From Methylorubrum populi (GTDB taxonomy: Bacteria > Pseudomonadota > Alphaproteobacteria > Rhizobiales > Beijerinckiaceae): a stretch of 64,000 bases of DNA. Within the stretch, counting starts at the first letter, position 1, and the number at the start of each line of letters is the position of its first letter. Below the pieces are notes generated by a model that had not been told where the DNA came from, searched no databases, and saw only the letters and a list, made by a program, of their open reading frames with translations. Shown in pieces: positions 45,001 to 52,634 of the stretch. The DNA lies in contig DYYG01000058.1 of assembly GCA_020741775.1 (NCBI GenBank), positions 79,372 through 143,371 on the forward strand, given 5' to 3'. The position numbers were made by a program, and so were the translations under genes.

Positions 45001-45375
45001 GACACGCTCGCCCGCATCCTGCACGTTGATGCGGTAGGGCCGCTGAAGCGCCAGCCGCAGGGCGGAGCCATCGGGATCCCGGCGCACCACCGCGACGTAA
45101 TCGGGCATGCCCGCCGCGATTCGCTCGGGACCGGCACCGACCGGATCGCCGAAACCGAGCACGAGGACGGCCCCGGAGAGTCGCGCCTTCACCTTCACCG
45201 GTTCGTCGAAGGTCAGGACGATGCGTCCGAAACCGTCCGACTGCGCGCCCTTGGCGGAGATCAGCCGCGCCGCCTCGGCCGCAGAGGCCACAGCGCACAG
45301 GCCGAGGATCAGGCCGGTACGCAGAATCGCCCTGCCCGAACGCAGCCGCTGCCTCTGACCGGCCCGTCCCCCCAT
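42043..45375 (-). CDS. Large exported TPR-containing envelope protein
   Basis: A 1110-residue protein. A signal peptide (ILRTGLILGLCAVASAAEA) is followed by an AMIN-like beta domain (GFGRIVLTFDEPVKVKARLSG), a Pro-rich middle (about 290-320), a second beta-rich part (about 320-510), and a long helical TPR-like region (about 540-1080). It fits large cell-envelope or motility-linked proteins seen in Methylobacterium, but I cannot name it. Convergent with doxX; the next gene on the other side is 308 bases away. Confidence 0.82.
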   Translation of the reverse strand: MGGRAGQRQRLRSGRAILRTGLILGLCAVASAAEAARLISAKGAQSDGFGRIVLTFDEPVKVKARLSGAVLVLGFGDPVGAGPERIAAGMPDYVAVVRRDPDGSALRLALQRPYRINVQDAGERVFVDLLPENWSGFPPPLPAEVVAELARRAAAAEATLKARNPAPPPRPLSLELSHAPNRIRLSLRLPAGTEAAFLPSDTGTRLTVPGAWRLDDHSLRGRLDPATGKVAVETEAGETRIIATPGAGMTIATERDEDVVFIDFLPTPKAEDPNPGSAAALPQEGAQDGPKVAPPPATTSRPPEPPSRRAELPPRKAGAGLVFPFAKRVPAALFERGGVVTLVFATTDPVQLPSSGATGLVALGLPLRSGGFTVLRFKAPANRLVDLLPVTEPTGWEMVAGDSLAPSESLTVQRMATSPGRIGLSLRLPDPGPTGWLDLDGERIAVVTTEGIRPAGVVKAQRFVEFELIPSRLGLAVLARADDLIVRPELDGVTLVREGGKEGREGGLAVSGISRPADQAVEAVSDLVIDRDAWEKAQRGDVRTTLREGLLAAAEAHRRDRGGIRLNLAKAMMANGLDVEALGTLTAAAAEDVVIDGDRQTALMRGILLARIGRHEEARKLLSEDRFAVNPEARLWRGLVDAALGHWVEAAAALRAGEPVLERYPEALASRFHIAAAEAAVETGDWEAASRESVAASRAASDTARDYLTLLRAKVDEATGRGAAALTAYETVRDQAPWPIAAEATWRAAALGYRLGKTALPDAIDRLEVLSMMWHGGTTEIETLGVLGGLYEDAGRWRKLFATVRRADALNANTPTARALHERAQVVFEDLFLGPRGERLGGIEALALYFDFKDFAPAGRRADEIVRRLADRLVALDLLDSADELLQHQIERRLQGPARAAVSARLATIRLMAGKPLEALQTLDATHLQGLPEDVRRSRALLRARALSDLSRTDLALETVEGETGADAERLRADILWAARRWREAGEAHEMIVGTAWSTGKPLDDAARADVIRAGIAYGLAGEALGIERLKAKFAGLMAESADARTFAMLMRPDASRTAAFRDAAMRATKAETLAAFLTEYRKRYPETAVPERGSVAPGNRAEAPSPPPG

Positions 45376-45683
45376 CGCGCGAAACGCCCGCCCTCGCGGC
45401 GCCCGGCCTCAGACGAAGGCCGGCCGCCCTACGCCACCGATACCGGCACTTTGGACCAACGCGGTGAACGGGCGCTTAAACGAGACGCGTCTTGCGAAAG
45501 CTGCGGGCCAACTTGCATGAGGGGGCGGTATGCAAGCTGGCCCGCCTATCGCAGGGCCTGAAGGCCACCGCGATCTCAGTCGTCAGGCGAAGCGTCGTGA
45601 GAGACTGCTTCTCCGGCGAAGGTCAGATGTTCGATTTGCTGCCTCGGTAGGCCTGAGGGCGATGCTCGAGCGGCGGGCGGAGG
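45376..45683. other. Intergenic region with a strong inverted repeat
   Basis: This 308-base gap holds the 16-bp inverted repeat at 45503-45545 and no supported gene. Confidence 0.6.
45503..45545. repeat. 16-bp inverted repeat
   Basis: Arms gcgggccaacttgcat (45503-45518) and atgcaagctggcccgc (45530-45545) pair at 15 of 16 positions with an 11-base loop. It lies after the end of the leftward SDR gene and upstream of the large TPR protein, so it may end or separate those transcripts. Confidence 0.75.
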
Positions 45684-46409
45684 TCACCACGGCAAATCGC
45701 CCTGGTCGTTCGCGAAAGTCCCCGTCGGTCCGTCGCCGTCGAGCAGCGCATATCGGATCGCGACGACCGCCGCCTGATCCGGCGTCCGGGTTCCGGCGTA
45801 GTTCGTCGACTCTGTCGCCGTGTAGCCGGGGCAGATCGCGTTGACCTTGATGCCATTGTCCCGAAGCTGCCTCGCGTAGCTCAAAGTCAGGGAGTTCAGG
45901 GCTGCCTTCGACGCTTGGTAGACCGGCATGGCGAAGTCGGCGAAGGCCCAGTCCGGATCCTGGCGCAGGCTGAAGGACGCCAATTCGGACGAGACATTGA
46001 CGATGCGGCCGCGCCCCGACGCTGCAAGCAGCGGCACCATCGCGTCGGTGAGCAAGATCGGCCCGAGCACGTTGACCGACATCGTCCGCTGCAGGCGGTC
46101 GGCGGTGGTGAGAATGGGGTCGAAATCCACGCCGATGCCGGCATTGTTCACCAGGGCGTCGAGATAGCCGTAGCCCTGCTGAATCATCTCAGCGAGACGC
46201 GTGACGCTCGCAGTCGAGGTGGTGTCCAGTTCAACCGGGCGGACCTGAAGCCCCTTCGCCCGCAGCGCGTCGCAGACCGCCTCGCCCTTGCCAAGGTCAC
46301 GGCATCCGAGCAGCACATGCGCGCCCTGCCGGGCTAGGCCGGTGGCGATGGCGAGACCAATGCCGCGATTGGCGCCGCTGACCAAGGCGAGAATGGGTTT
46401 CGTGCTCAT
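45684..46409 (-). CDS. SDR family NAD(P)-dependent oxidoreductase
   Basis: A 241-residue short-chain dehydrogenase. The cofactor motif is VSGANRGIGLAIA near residue 10, LVNNAGIG near 80, and the Ser/Tyr/Lys active site is in VNVSSELAS and VYQASKAALNSL. It is divergent from soxR with a SoxR box between them, so it is probably induced by redox-active compounds. ATG at 46409. Confidence 0.9.
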   Translation of the reverse strand: MSTKPILALVSGANRGIGLAIATGLARQGAHVLLGCRDLGKGEAVCDALRAKGLQVRPVELDTTSTASVTRLAEMIQQGYGYLDALVNNAGIGVDFDPILTTADRLQRTMSVNVLGPILLTDAMVPLLAASGRGRIVNVSSELASFSLRQDPDWAFADFAMPVYQASKAALNSLTLSYARQLRDNGIKVNAICPGYTATESTNYAGTRTPDQAAVVAIRYALLDGDGPTGTFANDQGDLPW

Positions 46410-46503
46410 GTCGTCGTCCGCTCCATCGGAGCCGGAGGCACGCTCACCCGCAAACCACAGGAAGCGTCGACTCCGGAGGTGCCCCTGGCTCGCAGCCCGG
46501 GGA

Positions 46504-46519
46504 ACTTGCACCTGCAAGT
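46504..46519. repeat. Palindrome near the SDR transcription start
   Basis: acttgcacctgcaagt has 7-bp arms around a 2-base centre. It lies just downstream of the predicted -10 of the SDR promoter and could be a second regulator's site. Confidence 0.4.
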
Positions 46520-46527
46520 CGACAACC

Positions 46528-46558
46528 CTTATGAAACCTCAAGCTCACTTGAGGTCAA
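46528..46558 (-). promoter_or_regulatory. Predicted SDR promoter with over-long spacer
   Basis: On the minus strand TTGACC (46553-46558) and CATAAG (46528-46533) are 19 bases apart. MerR-family regulators activate promoters with 19-20 base spacers, and the SoxR box lies inside this spacer. Confidence 0.6.
46537..46554. promoter_or_regulatory. SoxR box
   Basis: cctcaagctcacttgagg is an 18-bp dyad with the CCTCAAG...CTTGAGG arms of known SoxR operators. It starts 8 bases before the soxR start codon and lies in the SDR promoter spacer. Confidence 0.85.
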
Positions 46559-46561
46559 GCG

Positions 46562-47038
46562 ATGCCCGCAACAGCGGTTGAGCAGCCTTCCCTGCCCACC
46601 TTCCTCACGGTGGGCGAGGTCGCGCGCCGAAGCGGAGTGGCGGTCTCGACGCTCCACTTCTACGAGGCGAAGGGACTGATCGCGGCAGCGCGCAGCGGCG
46701 GCAATCAACGGCGCTTCTCGCGCGATGTCCTGCGCCGGGTCGCCATCATCCGGGTGGCACAGGGCTTCGGGGTCTCACTCGCGGAAATCGCAGAGCTGCT
46801 CAAGCCGATCCCTCCCGGCAAGCGCCCCTCCGCCGCCGAGATCCGCACGATGGTCGGAGGGTGGCGGGCGATGCTTCAAGCGCGCATCGACGGGCTCACC
46901 CTTCTGCGTGACCGCCTCGACGGTTGCATCGGCTGCGGCTGCCTGTCCCAGACGGAGTGTCCGCTTCGCAACCCGATGGATCAACTCGGGACCGAGGGTA
47001 GCGGGCCCGTGCTTCTACAGCGCCGAAATCGCCCATGA
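46562..47038 (+). CDS. soxR: Redox-sensitive transcriptional activator SoxR
   Basis: A 158-residue MerR-family regulator with a [2Fe-2S] sensor. The HTH reads LTVGEVARRSGVAVSTLHFYEAKG and the cluster ligands are in CIGCGCLSQTEC near residue 124, the CX2CXCX5C SoxR motif. There is no SoxS gene nearby, as in most non-enteric bacteria, so it likely controls the divergent SDR gene directly, plus other targets. Confidence 0.95.
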   Translation: MPATAVEQPSLPTFLTVGEVARRSGVAVSTLHFYEAKGLIAAARSGGNQRRFSRDVLRRVAIIRVAQGFGVSLAEIAELLKPIPPGKRPSAAEIRTMVGGWRAMLQARIDGLTLLRDRLDGCIGCGCLSQTECPLRNPMDQLGTEGSGPVLLQRRNRP

Positions 47039-47124
47039 GAACGGAATCGCGCCGTTTCCCTTCGCGGATTCCGTCTCCCATCCTGTACAGCCATCCACCC
47101 GGACCGGCTGATTGTGTTCTGACC

Positions 47125-47550
47125 TTACGACGCCTTGCGCAGCACGAGGCCGGGAATCGCCGTGCCCTTCTCGCCGAACAGCTCCACCGCCTTGCGGCAG
47201 CTGGCCTCGACATCCTTCCGGTAGACCTCGGTATAGCTCATGCTGCGCATCAGCAGCTCGCCCTTCGAGATCGCATCGAGGTCGACGCCCATGGCGGCCA
47301 CCACCGCCTTGAAGCGCTCGTAATCCGGCTGCACCTCCTTGCACGATTCGCCGACGAAGCGGACGAGCCCGGCGAGCTTGGCTGCGCTCGCCTTCTGGCG
47401 ATCCTCCGGCGTCGACGGCGCCTTCTCCGCACCGTCCCGGGCCGGTTGCGCCGCCTCCGCTGCCGGCTTGGCGGCGGTAGCCGGTGCATCCTCCGCCGCG
47501 GCCGCGAGGGGCAGCGCGACGAGGAAGGCGGCGAGGGCGAGATGCTTCAC
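47125..47550 (-). CDS. Hypothetical periplasmic protein
   Basis: A 141-residue exported protein. The signal peptide (HLALAAFLVALPLAAAAE) is followed by an Ala/Pro-rich linker and a helical domain (LVRFVGESCKEVQPDYERF, AVVAAMGVDLDAISKGELLM) with two cysteines. Starts with GTG at 47550, with a gggagaa ribosome site. No family recognised. Confidence 0.7.
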   Translation of the reverse strand: MKHLALAAFLVALPLAAAAEDAPATAAKPAAEAAQPARDGAEKAPSTPEDRQKASAAKLAGLVRFVGESCKEVQPDYERFKAVVAAMGVDLDAISKGELLMRSMSYTEVYRKDVEASCRKAVELFGEKGTAIPGLVLRKAS

Positions 47551-47742
47551 GGTGTTTCTCCCAACTCTTTCCGTTGATTATTATTTTTCTTATGGCCAAG
47601 CCGGGAAAACCCGACGGAGACCTGTACTAGCGCACCGAACCGGAGCCCGAAACCCGGCCGATGCGCCCGCCGCTTCGGTCGCATCATCGTGTTCGGCGGA
47701 CCGGAGGCGCTGCTGATCGCCTCCGGCCGACGCCTCCGTCTG

Positions 47743-49890
47743 TCAGACCGCTTGCCCCGCGCACCCGGCCGCCATCAGGGCGAAGGCGTAGATGAGACCG
47801 ACCTCCTCCAGGCGGTCGAAGCGCCCGGCGGCGCCGCCATGGCCCGCTTCCATGTTGATCTTCAGAAGAACCGGGCCACCGCCGGTCATGGTGGCGCGCA
47901 GGCGCGCGACCCACTTGGCCGGCTCCCAATACGTCACGCGGGGATCGGTGAGGCCGCCGAGCGCCAGGATCGCCGGATAGGCCTTCGCCGCGACGTTGTC
48001 ATAGGGCGAATAGGACAGGATCGTCTCGAAAGCGTCCCGGCTCTCGGCCGGGTTGCCCCATTCCGGCCATTCCGGCGGGGTGAGCGGCAGGTCGGCATCG
48101 AGCATGGTGTTGAGCACGTCGACGAACGGCACGTCGGCAACGATGCCTGCGAACAAGTCCGGCGCGAGATTGGCGGCGGCGCCCATCAGCATGCCGCCGG
48201 CGCTGCCGCCATGGGCGACGATGCGCCCGGACGCGGTGTAGCCGGCCTCGACCAGCGCCCGACCGCAGGCGACGAAATCGGTGAAGGTATTGGGCTTCTT
48301 CTCGCGCTTGCCGTCGAGATACCAGTTCCAGCCCTTCTCGGTGCCGCCGCGGACATGGGCGATGGCGTAGACGAAGCCGCGATCCACGAGGCTGAGCAGG
48401 TTGGTGCGGAAACCGGCCGGCATCAGCGTGCCGTAGGAGCCGTAGCCGTAGAGCAGGAGCGGCGCCGACCCGTCGAGGGCAAGGCCCCGGCGGTGCAGCA
48501 GCGAGATCGGCACGCTCTCCCCGTCGGGCGCGGTGGCGAAGAGGCGGCGCGTCACGTAATCGGCCGGCTCGTGGCCGCTCGGCACCGTCTGACGCTTGCG
48601 CAGGAGCCGGGCGCGGGTGACGCAATCGTAGTCGTAGGTCTCCGCCGGCGTCGTCATCGACGAGTAGACGAAGCGGATCCGCACGGTCTCGAACTCGTAG
48701 CCGGGCAGCAACGCGAGGGAATAGGCCTCCTCGGCGAAGGAGACGGTGTGCTCCTCGCCCTTGAGATCGCGCACCACGATGCGCGGCAGGGCGTTCTCCA
48801 ATTCGAGGCGCACGAGGTGATTGCCGAGCACGTGCAGGTGGCGGATCATCACGCCGGGCCGATAGGGCACCGCATCGCGCCAGTTCTCGCGGGCGGTCGC
48901 GTCGAGGGGGCAGGTGACGATCTTGAAGTCCACCGCACCGTCGGCATTCGTCAGGATGACGAGATACGCGTCCCAATCCTCGACGGAATAGATCAGCCGC
49001 GGCTCCCGGGGCGCAACGCAGGTCAGGGCCGCCTCGTCGTCGGAGCGTTTGAGAAGGTGGACTTCCGACGTCTCGTGGTCGCTCGCCGTGACGGTGAGAT
49101 AGGTGCCGGACTGGGTGCGGCCGATATTCACGAAGAAGCCCGGATCGGCTTCCTCGTAGACGACGGTATCCTCCGCCTGATCGGTGCCGAGGCGGTGACG
49201 CATCACCCGGGCCGGGCGGTGGTTCTCATCGAGGGCCACGTAGAAGAAAGCGGTGCCGGCGGCGTTCCACACCGCCTCGCCGGCCGTCGTCTCGACCCGC
49301 TCCGGCCGATCCTCGCCGGTCTCGAGATCGCGCACGCGGATGGTATGAAGTTCCGATCCCTTGGTGTCGACGCCCCAGGCGAGCAGGCGGTGGTCGTCGG
49401 AATGAGACGCGCCCGCGATCTCGAAGAAGGCCAGCCCCTCGCCTTCCTTGTCTCCGTCGAGCAGGATCTGCTCGCCGATCTCGCCATCCTCCGGCTCCTC
49501 GGCGATGCGGTGGACGGTGCGGGGGCGGCGGCAGATCAGCGGATGCTGCCCGCCCTCGCGGTGGCGGCTGTAATAGGCGTAGGGACCGTCCGGCTCCGGC
49601 ACCGAGGCATCGTCCTCGCGGATGCGCCCGCGCATCTCCGCCACGAGCGTCTTGCGCAGCTCCGCAGCCTGACCGAGGGCGGCCTCGGCATAGGCGTTCT
49701 CGGCGTCGAGATAGGAGCGGATATCCGGCGCCAGCGCGGACGGGTCCTTCAGCACCTCGCGCCAGTTTTCGGCCTTGAGCCAAGCGAATGGATCCTCGAC
49801 CCGCTGGCCATGGAGTTCGAAGGCGTGCGGGCGCGTCTCGGCCGAGGGAGCCTCGGCGGGCAGCGCGAAGAGGGGGGGCTTGAAGGTCAT
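47743..49890 (-). CDS. ptrB: Oligopeptidase B-like prolyl oligopeptidase family peptidase (S9A)
   Basis: A 715-residue serine peptidase. The N-terminal beta-propeller (about 70-400) precedes the catalytic alpha/beta domain. The nucleophile is in VAHGGSAGGMLMG near residue 548, the acid in LGGLTDPRVTYWEP, and the histidine in EAGHGGAAGR. It cleaves peptides after basic residues, if a true OpdB. ATG at 49890 fits the family start. Confidence 0.93.
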   Translation of the reverse strand: MTFKPPLFALPAEAPSAETRPHAFELHGQRVEDPFAWLKAENWREVLKDPSALAPDIRSYLDAENAYAEAALGQAAELRKTLVAEMRGRIREDDASVPEPDGPYAYYSRHREGGQHPLICRRPRTVHRIAEEPEDGEIGEQILLDGDKEGEGLAFFEIAGASHSDDHRLLAWGVDTKGSELHTIRVRDLETGEDRPERVETTAGEAVWNAAGTAFFYVALDENHRPARVMRHRLGTDQAEDTVVYEEADPGFFVNIGRTQSGTYLTVTASDHETSEVHLLKRSDDEAALTCVAPREPRLIYSVEDWDAYLVILTNADGAVDFKIVTCPLDATARENWRDAVPYRPGVMIRHLHVLGNHLVRLELENALPRIVVRDLKGEEHTVSFAEEAYSLALLPGYEFETVRIRFVYSSMTTPAETYDYDCVTRARLLRKRQTVPSGHEPADYVTRRLFATAPDGESVPISLLHRRGLALDGSAPLLLYGYGSYGTLMPAGFRTNLLSLVDRGFVYAIAHVRGGTEKGWNWYLDGKREKKPNTFTDFVACGRALVEAGYTASGRIVAHGGSAGGMLMGAAANLAPDLFAGIVADVPFVDVLNTMLDADLPLTPPEWPEWGNPAESRDAFETILSYSPYDNVAAKAYPAILALGGLTDPRVTYWEPAKWVARLRATMTGGGPVLLKINMEAGHGGAAGRFDRLEEVGLIYAFALMAAGCAGQAV

Positions 49891-50259
49891 CGCCGGGCTC
49901 CGGTGGATCGCATCCGTGACGGGGCATGTGCCGTGCCGCGGCCGGAGCCGCAAGGCGCCGGAGCGAAACGCGACAGGAAGAGGTGGCCGGAGGCTTCACA
50001 GCGAGGATTGTGGAGCATTCACGGCAGAATGAATCGTCCTGCCCGCAACGGATGCCGTTCAGTTGTGCATACCCGCCCTGTCTTGCGGCTCTAAATTCGA
50101 TGTTCTAGGTAGTTCGCGTGACAGAGGGGGCGTCACTCTTAACCGAAAACAAGCGGGTCAATTGCACAAGCTGCTTCGCGCTCAACCGCTTCCGTCATTT
50201 CGTCGGCAGCGGAAGCGCGGTGTTGGCGTGCGCCGAACCGCGAGAGGACATCGTTAGAC
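49891..50259. other. Intergenic region before mucR
   Basis: This 369-base gap between the divergent peptidase and mucR genes has no supported gene. It is less GC-rich near 50060-50170, where mucR control sites would be expected, but I cannot name a motif. Confidence 0.45.
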
Positions 50260-50694
50260 ATGAACGAAACCGAGACGCCGGTCGATTACGTCGATCTCAC
50301 GGCCGACATCGTCGCGGCTTACGTGAGCAACAATCCGGTCCCGGCGGCCGAGCTCGCGTCCCTGATCGGCAGCATCCACGGCGCCCTGATCCAGATCGGC
50401 ACCGGCCGGGCGATGGCTCAGCCCCAGGCCCAGGAGCCGCAGCAACCGGCGGTGCCGATCAAGAAGTCGATCCAGCCCGACTTTCTCGTCTGCCTGGAGG
50501 ATGGGCGGACCTTCAAGTCGCTGAAGCGGCACCTGCGCGCCAAGTACAATCTTTCTCCGGAGCAGTACCGCGCCAAGTGGGGCCTGCCCCCCGACTATCC
50601 GATGGTCGCCCCGAACTATGCCAAGGCCCGCTCCGACCTCGCCAAGGCGATCGGTCTTGGCCAGCCGCGCCCGGATTACGACGCGGCGGCGTAA
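50260..50694 (+). CDS. mucR: MucR/Ros family transcriptional regulator
   Basis: A 144-residue regulator. N-terminal helices (VDLTADIVAAYVSNNPVPAAELASLI) form the oligomerisation domain. The zinc-finger part reads CLEDGRTFKSLKRHLRAKY, then SPEQYRAKWGLPPDYPM. The second finger His found in many Ros proteins is not seen (RAKY instead of RTHY), so metal binding may differ. Such proteins act as global, nucleoid-associated silencers of exopolysaccharide, motility and virulence genes. Confidence 0.9.
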   Translation: MNETETPVDYVDLTADIVAAYVSNNPVPAAELASLIGSIHGALIQIGTGRAMAQPQAQEPQQPAVPIKKSIQPDFLVCLEDGRTFKSLKRHLRAKYNLSPEQYRAKWGLPPDYPMVAPNYAKARSDLAKAIGLGQPRPDYDAAA

Positions 50695-50920
50695 CCCCTC
50701 CCCGAGGGCCGCGCGCCTCCTGCCTCTCACGAAACTTTCGCCCCGGCCTTTCCTCGAGAGTGAGCGCGGTCAGGGTCAGGGAGTTTCGTGACGCATACGA
50801 CGCGTCCCGGCTTCCACGCTTTCGGCCCCGCTCGCACCGATGATCCGGTCGGGCGGGGCCGAATCAGTTTATCAACAGCAAAGTCCGGGAACGGAGCCCG
50901 CTTTGCTGCATTCAATCGGC

Positions 50921-51130
50921 ATGAGCGACGACAGCCCCTCCGAACAGCTCTCAAAGACCAACAACGTCCTCGCGGAATGGGCCGCCCGATCCGCCTGCGA
51001 GAGCGACCGCCTCATCGAGCGCTTCGAGCGAATGGGGTATGAGGTGCGCGGAAAGTCGGAGGACGAGATCGCCGAGGTTCTCAAACATCCGCCGACCAGA
51101 CCGCCGGAGGCTGATCGAGGGCCAGCGTGA
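50921..51130 (+). CDS. Small hypothetical acidic protein
   Basis: A 69-residue protein starting MSDDSPSEQLSKTNNVLAEW, mostly helical and acidic with a Pro-rich end. No family recognised. It lies between mucR and the DUF6456 gene; an upstream start at 50840 is possible but reads poorly. Confidence 0.5.
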   Translation: MSDDSPSEQLSKTNNVLAEWAARSACESDRLIERFERMGYEVRGKSEDEIAEVLKHPPTRPPEADRGPA

Positions 51131-51227
51131 CGGTGCAACCAGCGGCGGCATCGATGCCTGTCAAGACTTGCATTAGGACGATTTTCCCGTAGCCTTCTGA
51201 CGCTTCCTCGGTTCGGGTGGTGTCACG

Positions 51228-52058
51228 ATGAAAGAACAAAACAAGAACAATAGGGCGGATCTCGGTCGCGATGCCGAGCGCCTGCTGATGGCCCTGGCGG
51301 CCGAGGGCGCTTACGCTTTCCCCGACCCTTCCACCCCCGAAACGCTGATCGTGCGCGGTGGCGGCCGGGGGGTGTCCCTCGGCGGGGGGCGCTTCCCGGC
51401 TCGGGCGGGCGAGGCTCTGGTCGCGGCGGATCTGGCGGCGCGGGACGATGGGCGGCGCAATCGGCTGGTGATCGGGGCCGCCGGGCGGGCGCGCCTGCGG
51501 CGGGCGGAGGTCGCGGGTCCGGACAGCTTCCGCAGGCAGCATCTCGCCCTGGTGAGCGAGGGAACGGGCGACAAGGAGCTCCTGCGCGACGCCGCCGAGA
51601 GCCCGCTGGCCTGGATGGCCCGGCGACGCGGGCGCGACGGGGAACCGATGATCGACGCGGCCGCCTTCGCCGCGGGTGAGCGGCTGCGCCACGACCTTTC
51701 CGCGGCACAGATGCTGCCGCAGCTCTCCGCCGACTGGACCGCACCGCGGGTCGATGGTGGTGGCCCGCGCGATCCGGCCGCGGCCTCGGACCGGGTCATC
51801 GCCGCGCGTCAGCGGGTCGATCTCGCCCTGGCGGCGGTGGGATCGGACCTGTCGGGGCTGCTGATCGACCTCTGCGGCTTCCTCAAAGGCCTGGAGCGGA
51901 TCGAGACCGAGCGGCGCTGGCCGGCGCGTTCCGCCAAGGTGGTGGCCCGCATCGCCCTCGGGCGGCTGGCCGAGCATTACGGCATCGGGCGCGAAGCGAC
52001 GGGGCCGGAGCGGACCCGGCCGCGAACCTGGCGGGCGGGGACGCCCCGTTCGGTCTGA
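51228..52058 (+). CDS. DUF6456 domain-containing protein
   Basis: A 276-residue protein. The last 90 residues (RQRVDLALAAVGSDLSGLLIDLCGFLKGLERIE, then RSAKVVARIALGRLAEHYG) match the DUF6456 family of alphaproteobacteria. The first part is Gly/Ala/Arg-rich. A HTH-like, DNA-binding role is possible but unproven. Confidence 0.8.
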   Translation: MKEQNKNNRADLGRDAERLLMALAAEGAYAFPDPSTPETLIVRGGGRGVSLGGGRFPARAGEALVAADLAARDDGRRNRLVIGAAGRARLRRAEVAGPDSFRRQHLALVSEGTGDKELLRDAAESPLAWMARRRGRDGEPMIDAAAFAAGERLRHDLSAAQMLPQLSADWTAPRVDGGGPRDPAAASDRVIAARQRVDLALAAVGSDLSGLLIDLCGFLKGLERIETERRWPARSAKVVARIALGRLAEHYGIGREATGPERTRPRTWRAGTPRSV

Positions 52059-52133
52059 CGACGTCCGGCGGGTCAGGCTCACTCGCGGCTTTGGCCTCAG
52101 ATCCGGCCGGAGCGGCCCCCACTTTCCAGGGAA

Positions 52134-52562
52134 TTACGCTCCGGCGGAGAGGCGGGCCGCGTCCTGATGGATGCGGTCCACCATGGCGCGCACACCATTC
52201 GATCGCTTGGAGGTGATATGCGCTCCGAAATCTAATCGCTTCAGCAGATCGAAGCCGTCGGCCTTCATCGCCTCCGCCGGTGTCTTGCCTTGATACAGCG
52301 CCACCATCAACGCGACGAAGCCCTTGACGATATGTGAGTCGCTGTCGCCGCTCAGCGTCAGGACCGGCGCGGATTCCGCGTTCGCGAGCGAGGTATCGAT
52401 CCAGACCTGACTCTCGCAGCCGAAGACGCGCTTGTCCTCCGTCTTCCGCTCTTCCGGCATCTTGGGCATGAGCTTGCCCAGCTCGATGACGTATTCGTAC
52501 CGATCATAGGGATCGTCGAGGATCTCGAAATTCTCGATGATGGCGTCGAGTTTGGGCAGCAT
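52134..52562 (-). CDS. sufE: SufE family protein
   Basis: A 142-residue sulfur-acceptor protein that takes persulfide sulfur from SufS for Fe-S cluster assembly. The active Cys is in RVFGCESQVWI near residue 51, with KLMPKMPEERKTEDK before it and the family C-terminal helices after. ATG at 52562. No sufS or sufBCD gene is adjacent. Confidence 0.94.
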   Translation of the reverse strand: MLPKLDAIIENFEILDDPYDRYEYVIELGKLMPKMPEERKTEDKRVFGCESQVWIDTSLANAESAPVLTLSGDSDSHIVKGFVALMVALYQGKTPAEAMKADGFDLLKRLDFGAHITSKRSNGVRAMVDRIHQDAARLSAGA

Positions 52563-52634
52563 GGCACTCGGATTCGGAAACGGGCGGGACTCGGTCCCCA
52601 TATAGGCAGGCCGAGACGCCGCCGCGAGGCGGCC

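Noticed and set aside
47689..50094. An 801-codon plus-strand frame opposite the S9A peptidase
   Set aside because: Antisense of a gene with complete catalytic motifs; no family features.
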